Source of the DNA: JAALLB01 sp017643495
GTDB lineage: Bacteria; Pseudomonadota; Alphaproteobacteria; Rhizobiales; Rhizobiaceae
DNA length: 64,000 nt
Direction of reading: 5' to 3'
NCBI GenBank assembly: GCA_965216105.1
Contig: OZ244147.1
Location: 2,294,001 to 2,358,000, forward strand
Shown: one piece after another, positions 16,581-26,151 of the stretch
How the letters are laid out: every line of letters starts with the position of its first letter
Numbering within the stretch: position 1 is the stretch's first letter
Program-made: the position numbers and the translations under genes
Notes under the pieces: model-generated
What the model was told of the DNA's origin: nothing
The model's input: the letters and a program-made list of their open reading frames with translations, nothing else
Database searches by the model: none

Positions 16581-18137
16581 TCAACCTTCAAACGCGATTG
16601 TGATTTCTTCATCGACTTCCCTGGCCAGTTGTTCCACCCGTCCCCTTGGACGTTCACCTGCAAGCTCTTCCAGTTCTGCAGGCAGGACAAACAGCAATTC
16701 GCCCTTGTCGCCACGCTTCAATGAAAACTTTGGCAGGATTCCCTCAACGGACGCCGAGAATAGATAGAGAACCCGGAAAATCGCTGCCAGTGTTCTTGCA
16801 TGTCTGGCGAGTTCATCACCTGCCAGATTTGCGCTGGCCGGCGGCTGTTTTTTCGGACCCAACCCCTGATAGCGATGAAAATTCACGATTGAAAGATAGG
16901 CACGTCCCTGATGGGACAAGGCATTGAACCCTGCATTGTTTATGAAGCCAAGGGTTTGTTCCGCCCGATAATCCATTGATGATCGCCATGCAATATCGGC
17001 AAGATTGCATGCTGCAATCCGGAACCGTTGCATTTCCCGGGTTTCTTCCCAGCCGAGTGTCTTGAAGGCGTTTTCCGTCCACTCGGACAACTCCTGGCAA
17101 TGCCTGGGTGAACGTGAGCGCAAGAGCGCAATCTCTGCAGTCGCTTCAAGTAGCGCATCCTGCTGCTGGCCTTCCTCATCAAGCAGCGAATACATGTATC
17201 CGTCACGCAAGCCGGTGGTAGACATGGTAACTTGCTCAGCACCAAGGAGTTGCAAGGTTTCAGCCATTACAGCCGCCCCATAGGGTACCAGGCCAATCCT
17301 GTTGCTTGAGATCACATCAGATCCCGGGTGACTGGACAAATCGGCTTTCATGACCTTCGTGCAAAATCTGATAAATTCATCAGCAGGAACGGTGTACTCA
17401 TGAACCACATCAAGAGGATATTTTTTCTCAAACATATGGAGACGGGCAAGCGAGCGCCAGGTTCCTCCGATTGCATAAAAGGTGCGCCCCTCCCCCGGCC
17501 AACCGATTTTCACATCCTTGAGAATTTTTCTGGCTACCTTGCGGGCTTTGGCAACATCCCCCTCATGATCTGTCTGTAACCGCAAGCCACCCAATGAGGT
17601 TGTCACACCGTCTGCATTTTCAGCCACCACTTGGGTCAGTTCCATGGAACCACCGCCCATGTCACCAGCAATGCCATCGGGGCGATCAAAACCGCTCAAA
17701 ACACCCAGACGGGCATATTTGGCTTCCTGTCTTCCTGACAGGAGCTGCACATCTGTCTGGCAAATACGCGATACTTCGGCAACAAAAGCCGGACCATTGT
17801 CGGCTTCCCTTGCTGCCGCTGTTGCAAGCACATGAATACCGCTCACCCTGCTTTGCCGGGCAAGATGCGCATACCTCCTGATAGCGACAAGAGCGCGCTC
17901 TGTTGCCTCGGGATCAAGGCTTCCTGTCTTGGCCACGCCACGCCCCAAGCCACACATGATTTTCTCATTGAAGAGAATTGCCGGGGCACGGGTTGTTCCT
18001 TCAAACAATACCAGACGGATTGAGTTGGAACCAATGTCGATGACAGCTACCGGTTGGCGAGCCCGCAGGCGACCCTGCGCTTCAGTTTTTCTGTCTGTCT
18101 TCAGCAATCCAACGATCGACAAACCTTTTTGGAGCAT
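16581..18137 (-). CDS. ppx: Exopolyphosphatase (Ppx/GppA family)
   Basis: A 518-residue Ppx/GppA phosphatase, which removes phosphate from polyphosphate and/or converts pppGpp to ppGpp. The actin-like ATPase fold shows the VIDIGSNSIRLVLFE phosphate-binding loop at about 32-46, the GDMGGGSMEL motif near 159 and a C-terminal HD-type region. It overlaps the end of ppk by 56 bases when read from the ATG at 18137. In-frame TTG codons at 18122 and 18107 are possible later starts. Close coupling to ppk puts the synthetic and degradative polyphosphate enzymes in one transcript. Confidence 0.93.
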   Translation of the reverse strand: MLQKGLSIVGLLKTDRKTEAQGRLRARQPVAVIDIGSNSIRLVLFEGTTRAPAILFNEKIMCGLGRGVAKTGSLDPEATERALVAIRRYAHLARQSRVSGIHVLATAAAREADNGPAFVAEVSRICQTDVQLLSGRQEAKYARLGVLSGFDRPDGIAGDMGGGSMELTQVVAENADGVTTSLGGLRLQTDHEGDVAKARKVARKILKDVKIGWPGEGRTFYAIGGTWRSLARLHMFEKKYPLDVVHEYTVPADEFIRFCTKVMKADLSSHPGSDVISSNRIGLVPYGAAVMAETLQLLGAEQVTMSTTGLRDGYMYSLLDEEGQQQDALLEATAEIALLRSRSPRHCQELSEWTENAFKTLGWEETREMQRFRIAACNLADIAWRSSMDYRAEQTLGFINNAGFNALSHQGRAYLSIVNFHRYQGLGPKKQPPASANLAGDELARHARTLAAIFRVLYLFSASVEGILPKFSLKRGDKGELLFVLPAELEELAGERPRGRVEQLAREVDEEITIAFEG

Positions 18138-20292
18138 CGTTCTTTAAAGCTTTCCCCCGTCCGGACAGGCTGGGATTGGTCATGAAATAAGTTTGGCAAT
18201 TGAACGAAGGAACATCTTCGGATGGCCGCATCCGGCGTGAAGATCCGTCCGGCAAAATTTCCCAGCTCAACTCGGTATCATTCAGGTTTGCCACCATTAT
18301 CTGGTCAAGCACCTGTTGGCGAACCGTCCTGTTTTCCAACCGTACCATTGTCTCGACACGGCGATTGAGATTTCTCGGCATCAGGTCAGCCGACCCCATG
18401 TAAATAATGCTGTCGGTTGAAGGCATGGGGGAACCATTTCCGAAACAGACAATACGACTGTGCTCGAGGAACCTGCCGATGATTGACTTCACCCTGATAT
18501 TCTCCGACATCCCCTGAACATTGGGTCGAAGACAGCAAATACCGCGAATGACAAGTTCAACCTGCACGCCTGCCTGGCTTGCCCGATAGAAAGCATCGAT
18601 GATGGCCGGATCAACAAGTGAGTTCATTTTGGCCCAGATGTTTGCTGGCCGTCCTGCATTGGCATGCCCGATTTCATCTTCAATATGTTCAATGAGTTTG
18701 CTGCGCAATGTGACCGGCGAAACGGCAAGCGTATTGAGTGCTTCAGGCTCAACGTAGCCCGTTATGAAGTTGAAGACCCGGGCCACATCACTGGCGATGA
18801 CAGGGTCTGTCGTGAAATAGGAAAGATCAGTGTAAATTCTCGCAGTTATCGGATGATAATTGCCTGTGCCGATATGAACATAATTGCGTATGCCGCGCTC
18901 CTCGCGCCGAACAATCAGTGAAAGCTTGGAATGGGTTTTCCATCCAATGAAACCGAATACGACCTGAACTCCGGCCCGCTCCAGATCGCGGGCCCAACGA
19001 ATGTTGGCTTCCTCATCAAACCGGGCTTTCAGTTCAACAAGCGCCACAACCGATTTGCCCGCTTCTGCTGCTTCAATAAGAGCTGCAACGATTGGTGAGT
19101 TGTTGGAGGTACGATAAAGGGTCTGCTTGATAGCCAGTACATCAGGATCCCGGGCAGCCTGCTTGAGAAACTGGACCACCACGTCAAACGACTCATAAGG
19201 ATGATGGACCAAAATGTCCTTTTGGCGAATGGCGGCCAGACAATCCCCGTTGTGCTCCCTTACCCGTTCGGGAAAACGGGCCACGAAGGGCTCAAACTTG
19301 TGTTCGGGGCGTTCGAGCGAAGCAATCTCTGACACATTGTTCAGGGCAATCATCTCGCCAACGACTGCTGTTTGCATCCCGTCAACATGCAATTCCGACA
19401 CCACGAACTTTCGAAGGTTTTCCGGCATCATGCTGTCGGTTTCCACACGGATTACTGTACCCCTGCGGCGGCGCTTCAAGGCAGATTCAAACGTGATAAC
19501 AAGATCTTCCGCCTCTTCCTCCACTTCAAGGTCACTGTCCCGGATGACCCGGAAGTTTCCAAACCCCTTGATGTTGTAACCAGGAAAAAGCGTATGGATG
19601 AATGCAGCTATGGTGTCTTCAGTTCGGATAAACCGGGTTTGTGCATCATTGTTGCTTGGCAATTTGATAAAGCGCTCCAGCCCAACAGGAAGACGGATAA
19701 ACGCGATCATCATCTTGTTGTCGACCTCGCGAATGAGGTCGAAGACAAGCGCCTGGCCAAGGTTTGCGATAAATGGGAAAGGATGCGCGGAATCCAGTGA
19801 CAGTGGTGTCAGAACCGGAAACATGTTTGCCATGAAATGATCATCCAGCCATTCAAGGTCATCCTGGCTGAGTTCATCCGGTGTCGTTATGAATATCTGC
19901 TCACTGGCTAGTTCATCCTTCAAATCCGACCAGTATTCCTGCTGGTCTTTCTGAAGTTCCGCAATTACTTCATCAACAGCTACAAGCTGTTCGCGAGGCG
20001 TCATTCCATCATCGGAACGCTTGTCGACATTCTGCTCCCGCTGGGCAGCAAGTCCTGCAACACGGACCATGAAGAATTCATCGAGATTACTGGCGGAAAT
20101 CGACAGAAAACGGACACGTTCGAGCAACGGGTTGTTCCGGTTGCGAACCTCCTCAAGCACACGGCGATTGAACTCCAGCCATGACAGCTCACGATTCACG
20201 AAACGGCCAGGATCGTCGAAAACCTTTTCGTCTATCAGGGAAGTTGTCTCAGACAGAATACCGTTTTCAAAAATGGAAAATCGTTCATTCAT
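18082..20292 (-). CDS. ppk: Polyphosphate kinase 1
   Basis: A 736-residue PPK1, which reversibly polymerises the ATP gamma-phosphate into polyphosphate at the membrane. The N-terminal helical domain starts FVNRELSWLEFNRRVLEE, and the phospholipase-D-like catalytic domains carry the autophosphorylated His in the YVHIGTGNYHP block (about residue 480) and a second His in the C-terminal part. Length is normal for the family. A purine-rich AGGAACAGG precedes the start. The gene is in a minus-strand series perM-hdaA-ppk-ppx, the order seen in Hyphomicrobiales. Confidence 0.97.
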   Translation of the reverse strand: MNERFSIFENGILSETTSLIDEKVFDDPGRFVNRELSWLEFNRRVLEEVRNRNNPLLERVRFLSISASNLDEFFMVRVAGLAAQREQNVDKRSDDGMTPREQLVAVDEVIAELQKDQQEYWSDLKDELASEQIFITTPDELSQDDLEWLDDHFMANMFPVLTPLSLDSAHPFPFIANLGQALVFDLIREVDNKMMIAFIRLPVGLERFIKLPSNNDAQTRFIRTEDTIAAFIHTLFPGYNIKGFGNFRVIRDSDLEVEEEAEDLVITFESALKRRRRGTVIRVETDSMMPENLRKFVVSELHVDGMQTAVVGEMIALNNVSEIASLERPEHKFEPFVARFPERVREHNGDCLAAIRQKDILVHHPYESFDVVVQFLKQAARDPDVLAIKQTLYRTSNNSPIVAALIEAAEAGKSVVALVELKARFDEEANIRWARDLERAGVQVVFGFIGWKTHSKLSLIVRREERGIRNYVHIGTGNYHPITARIYTDLSYFTTDPVIASDVARVFNFITGYVEPEALNTLAVSPVTLRSKLIEHIEDEIGHANAGRPANIWAKMNSLVDPAIIDAFYRASQAGVQVELVIRGICCLRPNVQGMSENIRVKSIIGRFLEHSRIVCFGNGSPMPSTDSIIYMGSADLMPRNLNRRVETMVRLENRTVRQQVLDQIMVANLNDTELSWEILPDGSSRRMRPSEDVPSFNCQTYFMTNPSLSGRGKALKNDAPKRFVDRWIAEDRQKN

Positions 20293-20430
20293 AATCGCCT
20301 GTTCCTGTTCCTCTTTTCAGCTCAGAAAGGTGTCGCCTGATACAGGAGATAGCCATATCCGGCATTGGGAAGCAAGCATGAACAGTGTCACAATCGGGTC
20401 TTGCGAAAGAGTACGTGAATCCGACTCTCC

Positions 20431-21120
20431 TTATCCCATTCCCAGTTTTTGCAGGGCATTTGCTGCTGTCGCACGGGTTACCGAGGATTGCCTTGCCAGC
20501 GACTCGGCATCGATTTCAGCAACAAGCCTTGCTGCCGATTCAAGAGATCGTTCCATTCGGACCACGCAATAATCCAGTACCTTGTCATCGACGGCGATCT
20601 GCCTGTCCGCAAACAGCTTCATCATCACCATTTTCAAAAGCAGGTCATCCGGCTCTCGTAGCTCGACCAGTTGGGCGGTTTTCAATCTGGATGACAGGTC
20701 TGCCAAAGTGACATTCCAGCTCAGCGGCCAGGATCGGGATGTCACAAGACAATGTCCCCCCACCTGACGCACCGCATTCAAAACGTGAAACAATGCGTTC
20801 TGGTCAATAACCTTCTCATCCATATCCTCGACAACGACACAAGCATGGTCGGCCATCCCTGTAACCAACGCGTCAAGTACCGAGGGAAGGTCACGGGCGG
20901 ACACGGTTACTGCTTCGCTGGTTGTTGCCCATATCGAGGCGAGATGTGATTTCCCGGAACCGACGGGGCCGGCAAGGATTGTCAGAAAACCCGGCCAATC
21001 CGGCCAGGCATCAATTACGGAAACGGCCAGCTCATTGGCTGGAGTTTCTACAAGGTCTTCCCGTCTGACCGCATTTTCGTGGGTCAGGTTGAAGGGTATC
21101 TGTGGAGTGGATTTTCCCAT
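20431..21120 (-). CDS. hdaA: DnaA regulatory inactivator HdaA
   Basis: A 229-residue DnaA-like AAA+ protein without a DNA-binding domain. In alphaproteobacteria HdaA works with the sliding clamp to promote hydrolysis of DnaA-bound ATP after initiation. A clamp-binding type motif, QIPFNL, is at residues 7-12, and the Walker A motif is GPVGSGKSHL near 50. I chose the ATG at 21120 so that the clamp motif lies at the very N-terminus; the open frame extends upstream to 21270 but would run into perM and adds unrelated residues. Located between perM and ppk as in related genomes. Confidence 0.9.
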   Translation of the reverse strand: MGKSTPQIPFNLTHENAVRREDLVETPANELAVSVIDAWPDWPGFLTILAGPVGSGKSHLASIWATTSEAVTVSARDLPSVLDALVTGMADHACVVVEDMDEKVIDQNALFHVLNAVRQVGGHCLVTSRSWPLSWNVTLADLSSRLKTAQLVELREPDDLLLKMVMMKLFADRQIAVDDKVLDYCVVRMERSLESAARLVAEIDAESLARQSSVTRATAANALQKLGMG

Positions 21121-21178
21121 AAGCAAATCGGAAGAAATTGTTGTTTCGGCCAGCAATATCAGGCTGCTCCGAATACTG

Positions 21179-22300
21179 CTACCAGCTCTTGCCTGAAAAC
21201 TGGCTGTCATTCTCTTCTCTGGTGCTGTGGCCGTGATAAAGTTCGCTTTGAAGATAACGGCGCAAGCCAAAGCGGGTTACCACACCTACAGCGGCAGCAG
21301 CAGGGACGGCAATCAGCATGCCGGTAAACCCGAACAGCATCCCGAATGCAAACAATGCAAACATCAGCCAAACCGGGTGCAATCCCACCCGGTCACCTAC
21401 CAGTTTGGGCTGCAGAATGTTGCCTTCAATGAACTGACCGGCAGCAAAGATGGCTGCGGACAAGAATATTGGCAGGAACTCTGGCCAGAACTGCACAATT
21501 GCAACGCCTACGGCAAGTATGAAACCGACAATCGAACCGACAAAGGGAATAAAAGAAATCACACCGGAAAACAGACCGATAAGCAGGCCGAAATTCAGAC
21601 CAATCAGGGTTAGCCCGATCGCATAGAACAGGCCAAGAATGATACAAACAGTCCCCTGCCCCCGCACGAATCCGGCAACCGCCCTGTCTATGTCCGAGCA
21701 AATGTCCCGGATGGTTTCCCTGTGATCACGCGGCAACCAGCTATCTATCTTTTCTACCATGTTGTCCCAGTCATAAAGCAGATAGAAGGCCACCACCGGT
21801 GTCACTACAAACAATGAAAGAACGCTAAGCAGGGATTTGCCCGAGTTCCAAAGAGAGGCGAGAACGCTGGAAAGCCAGCTGGCACCCTGGGTGACAACAA
21901 CGCCAAGGTTTTCTTCCAGCGTTTCTCCGTCAACGCCTATCAGGTCACGCAGCCATGTGCTTTCTGAAGATGCCACAAGGGACTGAAGCCGTTGAACAAG
22001 CTCCGGCATACGCTCAAGGAAACCGCTTATCTGGCTCGCCAACACAGGCACGACAATCATCAGGAAGAGTGCAAACAGGATTACAAAGGCTATCAGGATG
22101 ATGATGGTGGCAACCAGACGTGATGCACCCATCTTCTCAAGACGGTCGGCAACCGGATCAAGGAAATAGGCAAGTGCCATGCCTGCGAAGAACGGAAGGA
22201 GTATATCGGCAAAAACCCATAGAAAAACCAAAAAAGCGATCAGGGCCACAAGCCAGAAATAGAAATGCTTTCTTACACGTTTCCCCAGACTCTCCGACAT
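21179..22300 (-). CDS. AI-2E/PerM family membrane transporter
   Basis: A 373-residue polytopic protein of the AI-2E transporter (PerM/YdiK) family. It has about eight membrane segments, with the family's paired N-terminal hydrophobic helices, the GFVRGQGTVCIILGLFYAIG region, and the IEGNILQPKLVGDRVGLHP motif in the C-terminal third. Individual members export AI-2 or act as sodium or lipid-linked transporters, so the substrate is unknown. GGGAG lies 6 bases before the ATG. It is transcribed divergently from purM and is followed by hdaA. Confidence 0.9.
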   Translation of the reverse strand: MSESLGKRVRKHFYFWLVALIAFLVFLWVFADILLPFFAGMALAYFLDPVADRLEKMGASRLVATIIILIAFVILFALFLMIVVPVLASQISGFLERMPELVQRLQSLVASSESTWLRDLIGVDGETLEENLGVVVTQGASWLSSVLASLWNSGKSLLSVLSLFVVTPVVAFYLLYDWDNMVEKIDSWLPRDHRETIRDICSDIDRAVAGFVRGQGTVCIILGLFYAIGLTLIGLNFGLLIGLFSGVISFIPFVGSIVGFILAVGVAIVQFWPEFLPIFLSAAIFAAGQFIEGNILQPKLVGDRVGLHPVWLMFALFAFGMLFGFTGMLIAVPAAAAVGVVTRFGLRRYLQSELYHGHSTREENDSQFSGKSW

Positions 22301-22382
22301 TCAATACTCCCATCGTATCAGCAATTGTGGTAGGCGAAGCGCACAATTGTTCTTTTACGCGCTTAAGGATCATCCGGCAATT

Positions 22383-23459
22383 ATGTCCTCCAATAAATCA
22401 GACGCAGAGAAAGGTATCAGTTATGCTGATGCCGGAGTTGATATCGATGCAGGCAATGCATTGGTCGATGCAATAAAGCCAGCGGTCCGTTCAACCAGCA
22501 GACCCGGCTCCAATCCGGAAATTGGTGGTTTCGGCGGATTGTTCGACCTGCAGGCCACGGGTTTTCATGATCCGGTACTTGTTGCAGCAAACGATGGCGT
22601 TGGTACAAAACTCCGAATAGCAATAGAGGCCGGCATTCATGATACGGTTGGTATTGATCTCGTAGCCATGTGTGTAAACGATCTTGTGGTTCAGGGTGCC
22701 GAGCCGCTTTTCTTCCTCGACTATCTGGCGACCGGCAAACTTGATGTCGCTGAAGCTACGAAGGTAATTTCCGGAATTGCTGAAGGTTGTCGTCAGGCAG
22801 GCGCAGCATTGATTGGCGGAGAAACCGCCGAAATGCCCGGAATGTATGCCAACAAGGATTACGATCTGGCGGGCTTTGCAGTCGGAGCAGTGGAAAGAGA
22901 TGGAATTTTGCCAACCGGCAACATCAGGGCCGGAGATACAATTCTCGGACTCACATCTTCCGGCGTCCATTCCAACGGCTTTTCATTGGTGCGCAAAATC
23001 GTCGAAAAAAGCGGGCTGGACTGGTCGGCTCCCGCTCCCTTTGCAAGTAATACCAGCCTTGGTGAAGCACTCCTCAAGCCAACCAGGATTTATGTGAAGC
23101 CAATTCTCAAGGCAATTCGGGAAACAAATGCGATCAAGGCGCTGGCCCACATCACGGGGGGCGGGTTTACGGAAAACATCCCGCGCGTCATTCCCGAAGA
23201 GTTTGGTGTTTCTCTCAACCTGGATGCAATTCAGCCGCCTGCAGTGTTTGGCTGGCTAAAGGAGAACGGTAACATTGCTGAAAGCGAGATGCTGAGAACC
23301 TTCAATTGCGGTATCGGCATGGTTCTTGCTGTGCCTCCTGAAAAGGCTGATGAAGTCATCTCGGTCCTTGCCGTAGAAAATGAAAAAGCGGTTCGTTTGG
23401 GCGAAGTTACTGACACCACACCAGGCAAGGTTTCGTACACGGGCAAAATGGCGTGGTAA
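22383..23459 (+). CDS. purM: Phosphoribosylformylglycinamidine cyclo-ligase (AIR synthetase)
   Basis: A 358-residue PurM that closes the imidazole ring in purine synthesis (FGAM plus ATP to AIR). Characteristic blocks include SYADAGVDIDAGN near residue 10, the ATP/substrate-binding GVGTKLRIA near 72, and GGGFTENIPRV near 254. The ATG at 22383 gives the usual N-terminus; the open frame upstream to 22347 adds no family sequence. It overlaps purN by seven bases, so the two enzymes are translationally coupled. Confidence 0.97.
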   Translation: MSSNKSDAEKGISYADAGVDIDAGNALVDAIKPAVRSTSRPGSNPEIGGFGGLFDLQATGFHDPVLVAANDGVGTKLRIAIEAGIHDTVGIDLVAMCVNDLVVQGAEPLFFLDYLATGKLDVAEATKVISGIAEGCRQAGAALIGGETAEMPGMYANKDYDLAGFAVGAVERDGILPTGNIRAGDTILGLTSSGVHSNGFSLVRKIVEKSGLDWSAPAPFASNTSLGEALLKPTRIYVKPILKAIRETNAIKALAHITGGGFTENIPRVIPEEFGVSLNLDAIQPPAVFGWLKENGNIAESEMLRTFNCGIGMVLAVPPEKADEVISVLAVENEKAVRLGEVTDTTPGKVSYTGKMAW

Positions 23460-24112
23460 ACAAAACACGCAAAAAACTGGCTGTACTTGTTTCAGGACGC
23501 GGCTCCAATATGGAGGCCATTCTGGAAGCCAGCAAAGACCCGGACTACCCGGCCGAAATCAGCCTTGTACTTTCCGACAACATGGATGCAAAAGGCCTTG
23601 ATACTGCTCGCGAAAACGGCATTACGGCCACAGCAGTTCCACGCAAAGACTATGACAGCAAGTCAGACCATGAAGCAGCCATTGACCAAGCCATCAATTC
23701 TGCCGGTGCCGATTTTGTAGTCCTGGCCGGATACATGAGAATTCTGTCACCGGAATTTGTCTCCCGCCATAATGGCCGGCTGCTCAACATCCATCCCAGC
23801 CTCCTGCCACGCCACAAGGGGCTCGACACACACGCTCGCGCAATCAAAGCCGGTGATCAGCGACATGGTTGTTCTGTTCATTTTGTAAATGCAGAAATGG
23901 ATGGTGGTGCGATCATTGCGCGGTCAAGCCTTCTGGTCGATGCTGCCGACACACCAGAAACCCTTGCTTCCCGTGTATTGAAGCTTGAACACAGACTTTA
24001 TCCGCAGGCCATTGCTGCCGTGGCGCGGGGGGATGTTACGCTTGAAAACGGGGAATTGAAGATATCTGGAAACCTGTCGCCTCAGGCTGATGGTACTGTA
24101 GCTTTTCCGTGA
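23453..24112 (+). CDS. purN: Phosphoribosylglycinamide formyltransferase
   Basis: A 219-residue PurN, which transfers formyl from 10-formyl-THF to GAR. The substrate-binding loop is VSGRGSNMEAI near the N-terminus, and the catalytic region is NIHPSLLPRHKG with the essential Asn and His, followed by GCSVHFVNAEMDGG, which carries the conserved Asp. The start is a GTG at 23453 inside the purM end; no ATG gives a complete N-terminus. It forms an operon with purM. Confidence 0.96.
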   Translation: MVNKTRKKLAVLVSGRGSNMEAILEASKDPDYPAEISLVLSDNMDAKGLDTARENGITATAVPRKDYDSKSDHEAAIDQAINSAGADFVVLAGYMRILSPEFVSRHNGRLLNIHPSLLPRHKGLDTHARAIKAGDQRHGCSVHFVNAEMDGGAIIARSSLLVDAADTPETLASRVLKLEHRLYPQAIAAVARGDVTLENGELKISGNLSPQADGTVAFP

Positions 24113-24175
24113 CACTTCCAGCTTGACTGACAAACGTCGCTGTCAGATTGTAAGGGGAACTGACACCATTACGGC

Positions 24176-24598
24176 ATGCCCCCAATGCGATATATCTGCT
24201 ATGCTATTACCGGCCTTGTGCTTGGCTTTGCTTTCATAAACCCTGTACCGGGTGAAGCACGGGAAACATTTCCACAGTGTGAAAACGAAAAAGTGCTTCG
24301 CAAAGTGGTCAAGCGTTTCAATCAGACAGAAAGAATCTACTGGGAAGAGCGCGGATTATCACTAGAGCGAATTTCCGGTCCTCACCTGCATAATGACCAT
24401 TATCTTCCCGAGTCGCCAATCAATCGACGTTACTGCCATGCAACTGCCCATTTCCAGAACGGAAAACGGCGCCGCATGCATTACCTGATTGAAGAAGGTG
24501 CAGGCTTTGCGGGTTTTGGCTGGAATGTCGAATACTGCATCCATGGCCTTGATCCATGGAAGTATTATGATGGCCGTTGCCGGGTATTGAGCCGGTAG
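24176..24598 (+). CDS. Small exported protein of unknown function
   Basis: I do not recognise a family function. It is a 140-residue protein with a signal peptide (hydrophobic residues about 6-22, cleavage near GEA-RE) and a mature domain with four cysteines, in FPQCEN, RRYCHA, VEYCIHG and GRCRVLS, able to form two disulphides. The C-terminal DPWKYYDGRCRVL phrase looks conserved in style among rhizobial exported proteins, from memory. The start could be the ATG at 24176 or 24185. It converges with the GH25 gene with 15 bases between stops. Confidence 0.65.
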   Translation: MPPMRYICYAITGLVLGFAFINPVPGEARETFPQCENEKVLRKVVKRFNQTERIYWEERGLSLERISGPHLHNDHYLPESPINRRYCHATAHFQNGKRRRMHYLIEEGAGFAGFGWNVEYCIHGLDPWKYYDGRCRVLSR

Positions 24599-24613
24599 CT
24601 ACAAAAGAATTTA

Positions 24614-25861
24614 TCAGTAATTTCTTGCACTGATCGCTGAAGCTTCGTCAAACGCCATTTCGAATGGCACCAGCAGCGGGTCTTTGGTGACCCTGGCAAT
24701 CATTTTGCGTTCTTCGTGGCCTGAGCTGCTTGCCGTATCGGTATGACGAACCTTGACCAGAAGATTGACAGAATCAGCTGTCTGGACAGGCCGCGGCGAT
24801 GGTGCGGGGATCGCAACGGCGGCAATGCCCAATTCCTTGAGGTCATCAGCGGAAAGCACATCACCAACAGCCTCACGAACCGATGCAGTCAATTGGACCT
24901 CGTCACCAGCATGTTGACCGGCCGAGCCAGATGACGAATTACTTGCAACCAACAAGGGCGCTTCTTCAATCCGTTGCGGCTTTTCAGGGACAAGGCTGTC
25001 GAAAGGCCAGGCCTTGTCGAACTGGGCGACAGTCAGCGACGTCACATTGACATCAATATCTGTCGGCGTTCCCTTGACCGGATAGAGACATTTTTTCTTG
25101 CTGCAGTTATGTCCTGATGAAAACTGCCACATCGCATAGTTTTGCCAATTTCCCATAGGAAACACACCTTTGATATTGTCGCGATAACGCGCATACCAAA
25201 GTGGCAAGCGGGACAGGACAGGAAACTCTGCCCGGCGTTCCGCGATTTTCCGGGCTGTGTGATGGTTCGTATACAGCACCGGATAACGTCCAATGCGCGC
25301 ATGGATATGCCTGACAAAAATTTCGGCGTCACTGAATGATATCCATTTGTCCGGGTCATCATGCTCTATGTCGAGTGCAATCAGTTCATCAGGTTCAGGT
25401 TTTGCGAACTCTAGAAAATGGTTGGCTTGTTCAATCGGGTTTCCAGGGCGGCCAAGATGATAGGCTCCCCATTTCAATCCCAGGTTCTTCGCCAACGCCC
25501 GCCGGGTATGGTAAAGCTGCTGCTTCATGAAATAGTTCTGGAAGCTTTTCTTGCAGATCGTTTTCTCATGGTCCTCGCCAGTGCACGAATAGGGTGAAGG
25601 CAAGCCATCACTGGCCTTTCCTATAAAGGCCCGGATTTGCCTGTTACGGACCATTTGAAGCCAGTTTATGTGGTTTTTCTCATAAGCATCTATGACCAGG
25701 GCACGCTGCCTGTCTTTCCAGGGCGTGCTGTGATCAGGATAAACGGCGTTTCCCGCCTGTTCGGACACGGGTTCCGCATGTGCGGTTTCCACAATTGGCC
25801 AGACTACATGGAATGCAGCCAACAGGGAAAACAAAAACACGGATTTTCTGAGCAATGTCAC
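24614..25861 (-). CDS. Secreted GH25 family muramidase-like protein
   Basis: A 415-residue exported protein with a glycoside hydrolase family 25 (lysozyme) domain. After a signal peptide (to about residue 30), the domain shows VIDAYEKNHINW near 56, the strand AYHLGRPGNP, the catalytic-type LDIEHD near 172, YTNHH, the YAMWQFSSG motif and DIDVN near 265. The first Asp and the DIE pair match the acidic catalytic residues of the family. Residues 290-415 form an extra C-terminal region of low complexity plus a short domain that I cannot assign. The GTG start at 25861 has AGGAG 8 bases upstream. Probable substrate is peptidoglycan, its own or that of a competitor. Confidence 0.83.
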   Translation of the reverse strand: MTLLRKSVFLFSLLAAFHVVWPIVETAHAEPVSEQAGNAVYPDHSTPWKDRQRALVIDAYEKNHINWLQMVRNRQIRAFIGKASDGLPSPYSCTGEDHEKTICKKSFQNYFMKQQLYHTRRALAKNLGLKWGAYHLGRPGNPIEQANHFLEFAKPEPDELIALDIEHDDPDKWISFSDAEIFVRHIHARIGRYPVLYTNHHTARKIAERRAEFPVLSRLPLWYARYRDNIKGVFPMGNWQNYAMWQFSSGHNCSKKKCLYPVKGTPTDIDVNVTSLTVAQFDKAWPFDSLVPEKPQRIEEAPLLVASNSSSGSAGQHAGDEVQLTASVREAVGDVLSADDLKELGIAAVAIPAPSPRPVQTADSVNLLVKVRHTDTASSSGHEERKMIARVTKDPLLVPFEMAFDEASAISARNY

Positions 25862-26151
25862 GGCCTTTTCTCCTGCTATGGCTCATGGCCAGAAACACAG
25901 ACAAAAAGTTTCTCACGTTGCGGTTAACTGATTGTAAGGATCAATAGGCGGACGGCACCCCTGTCACCGGCCTTTTCCCGCAAACACGCCATACCGGCCA
26001 ATTGTGACCGTAAAATGTGCTCATAACTGCATTTTGCAGGCAGCAGATTGAAAAGATGCGATGAAAACAGCTTTCATGCCTTAAAATTCACGGCATGCTC
26101 CCCATATAGTCTGCAAACCCAAGTCCCTGCCTTATCCGGACCCGTCACCCC
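25862..26151. other. Intergenic region between GH25 and antiporter genes
   Basis: A 290-base divergent promoter region with no open frame I would call a gene and no clear hairpin. A TATAGT at 26105-26110, about 41 bases before the antiporter ATG, resembles a -10 element, but the hexamer 17 bases upstream (TAAAAT) is a poor -35, so this promoter assignment is weak. Confidence 0.3.
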
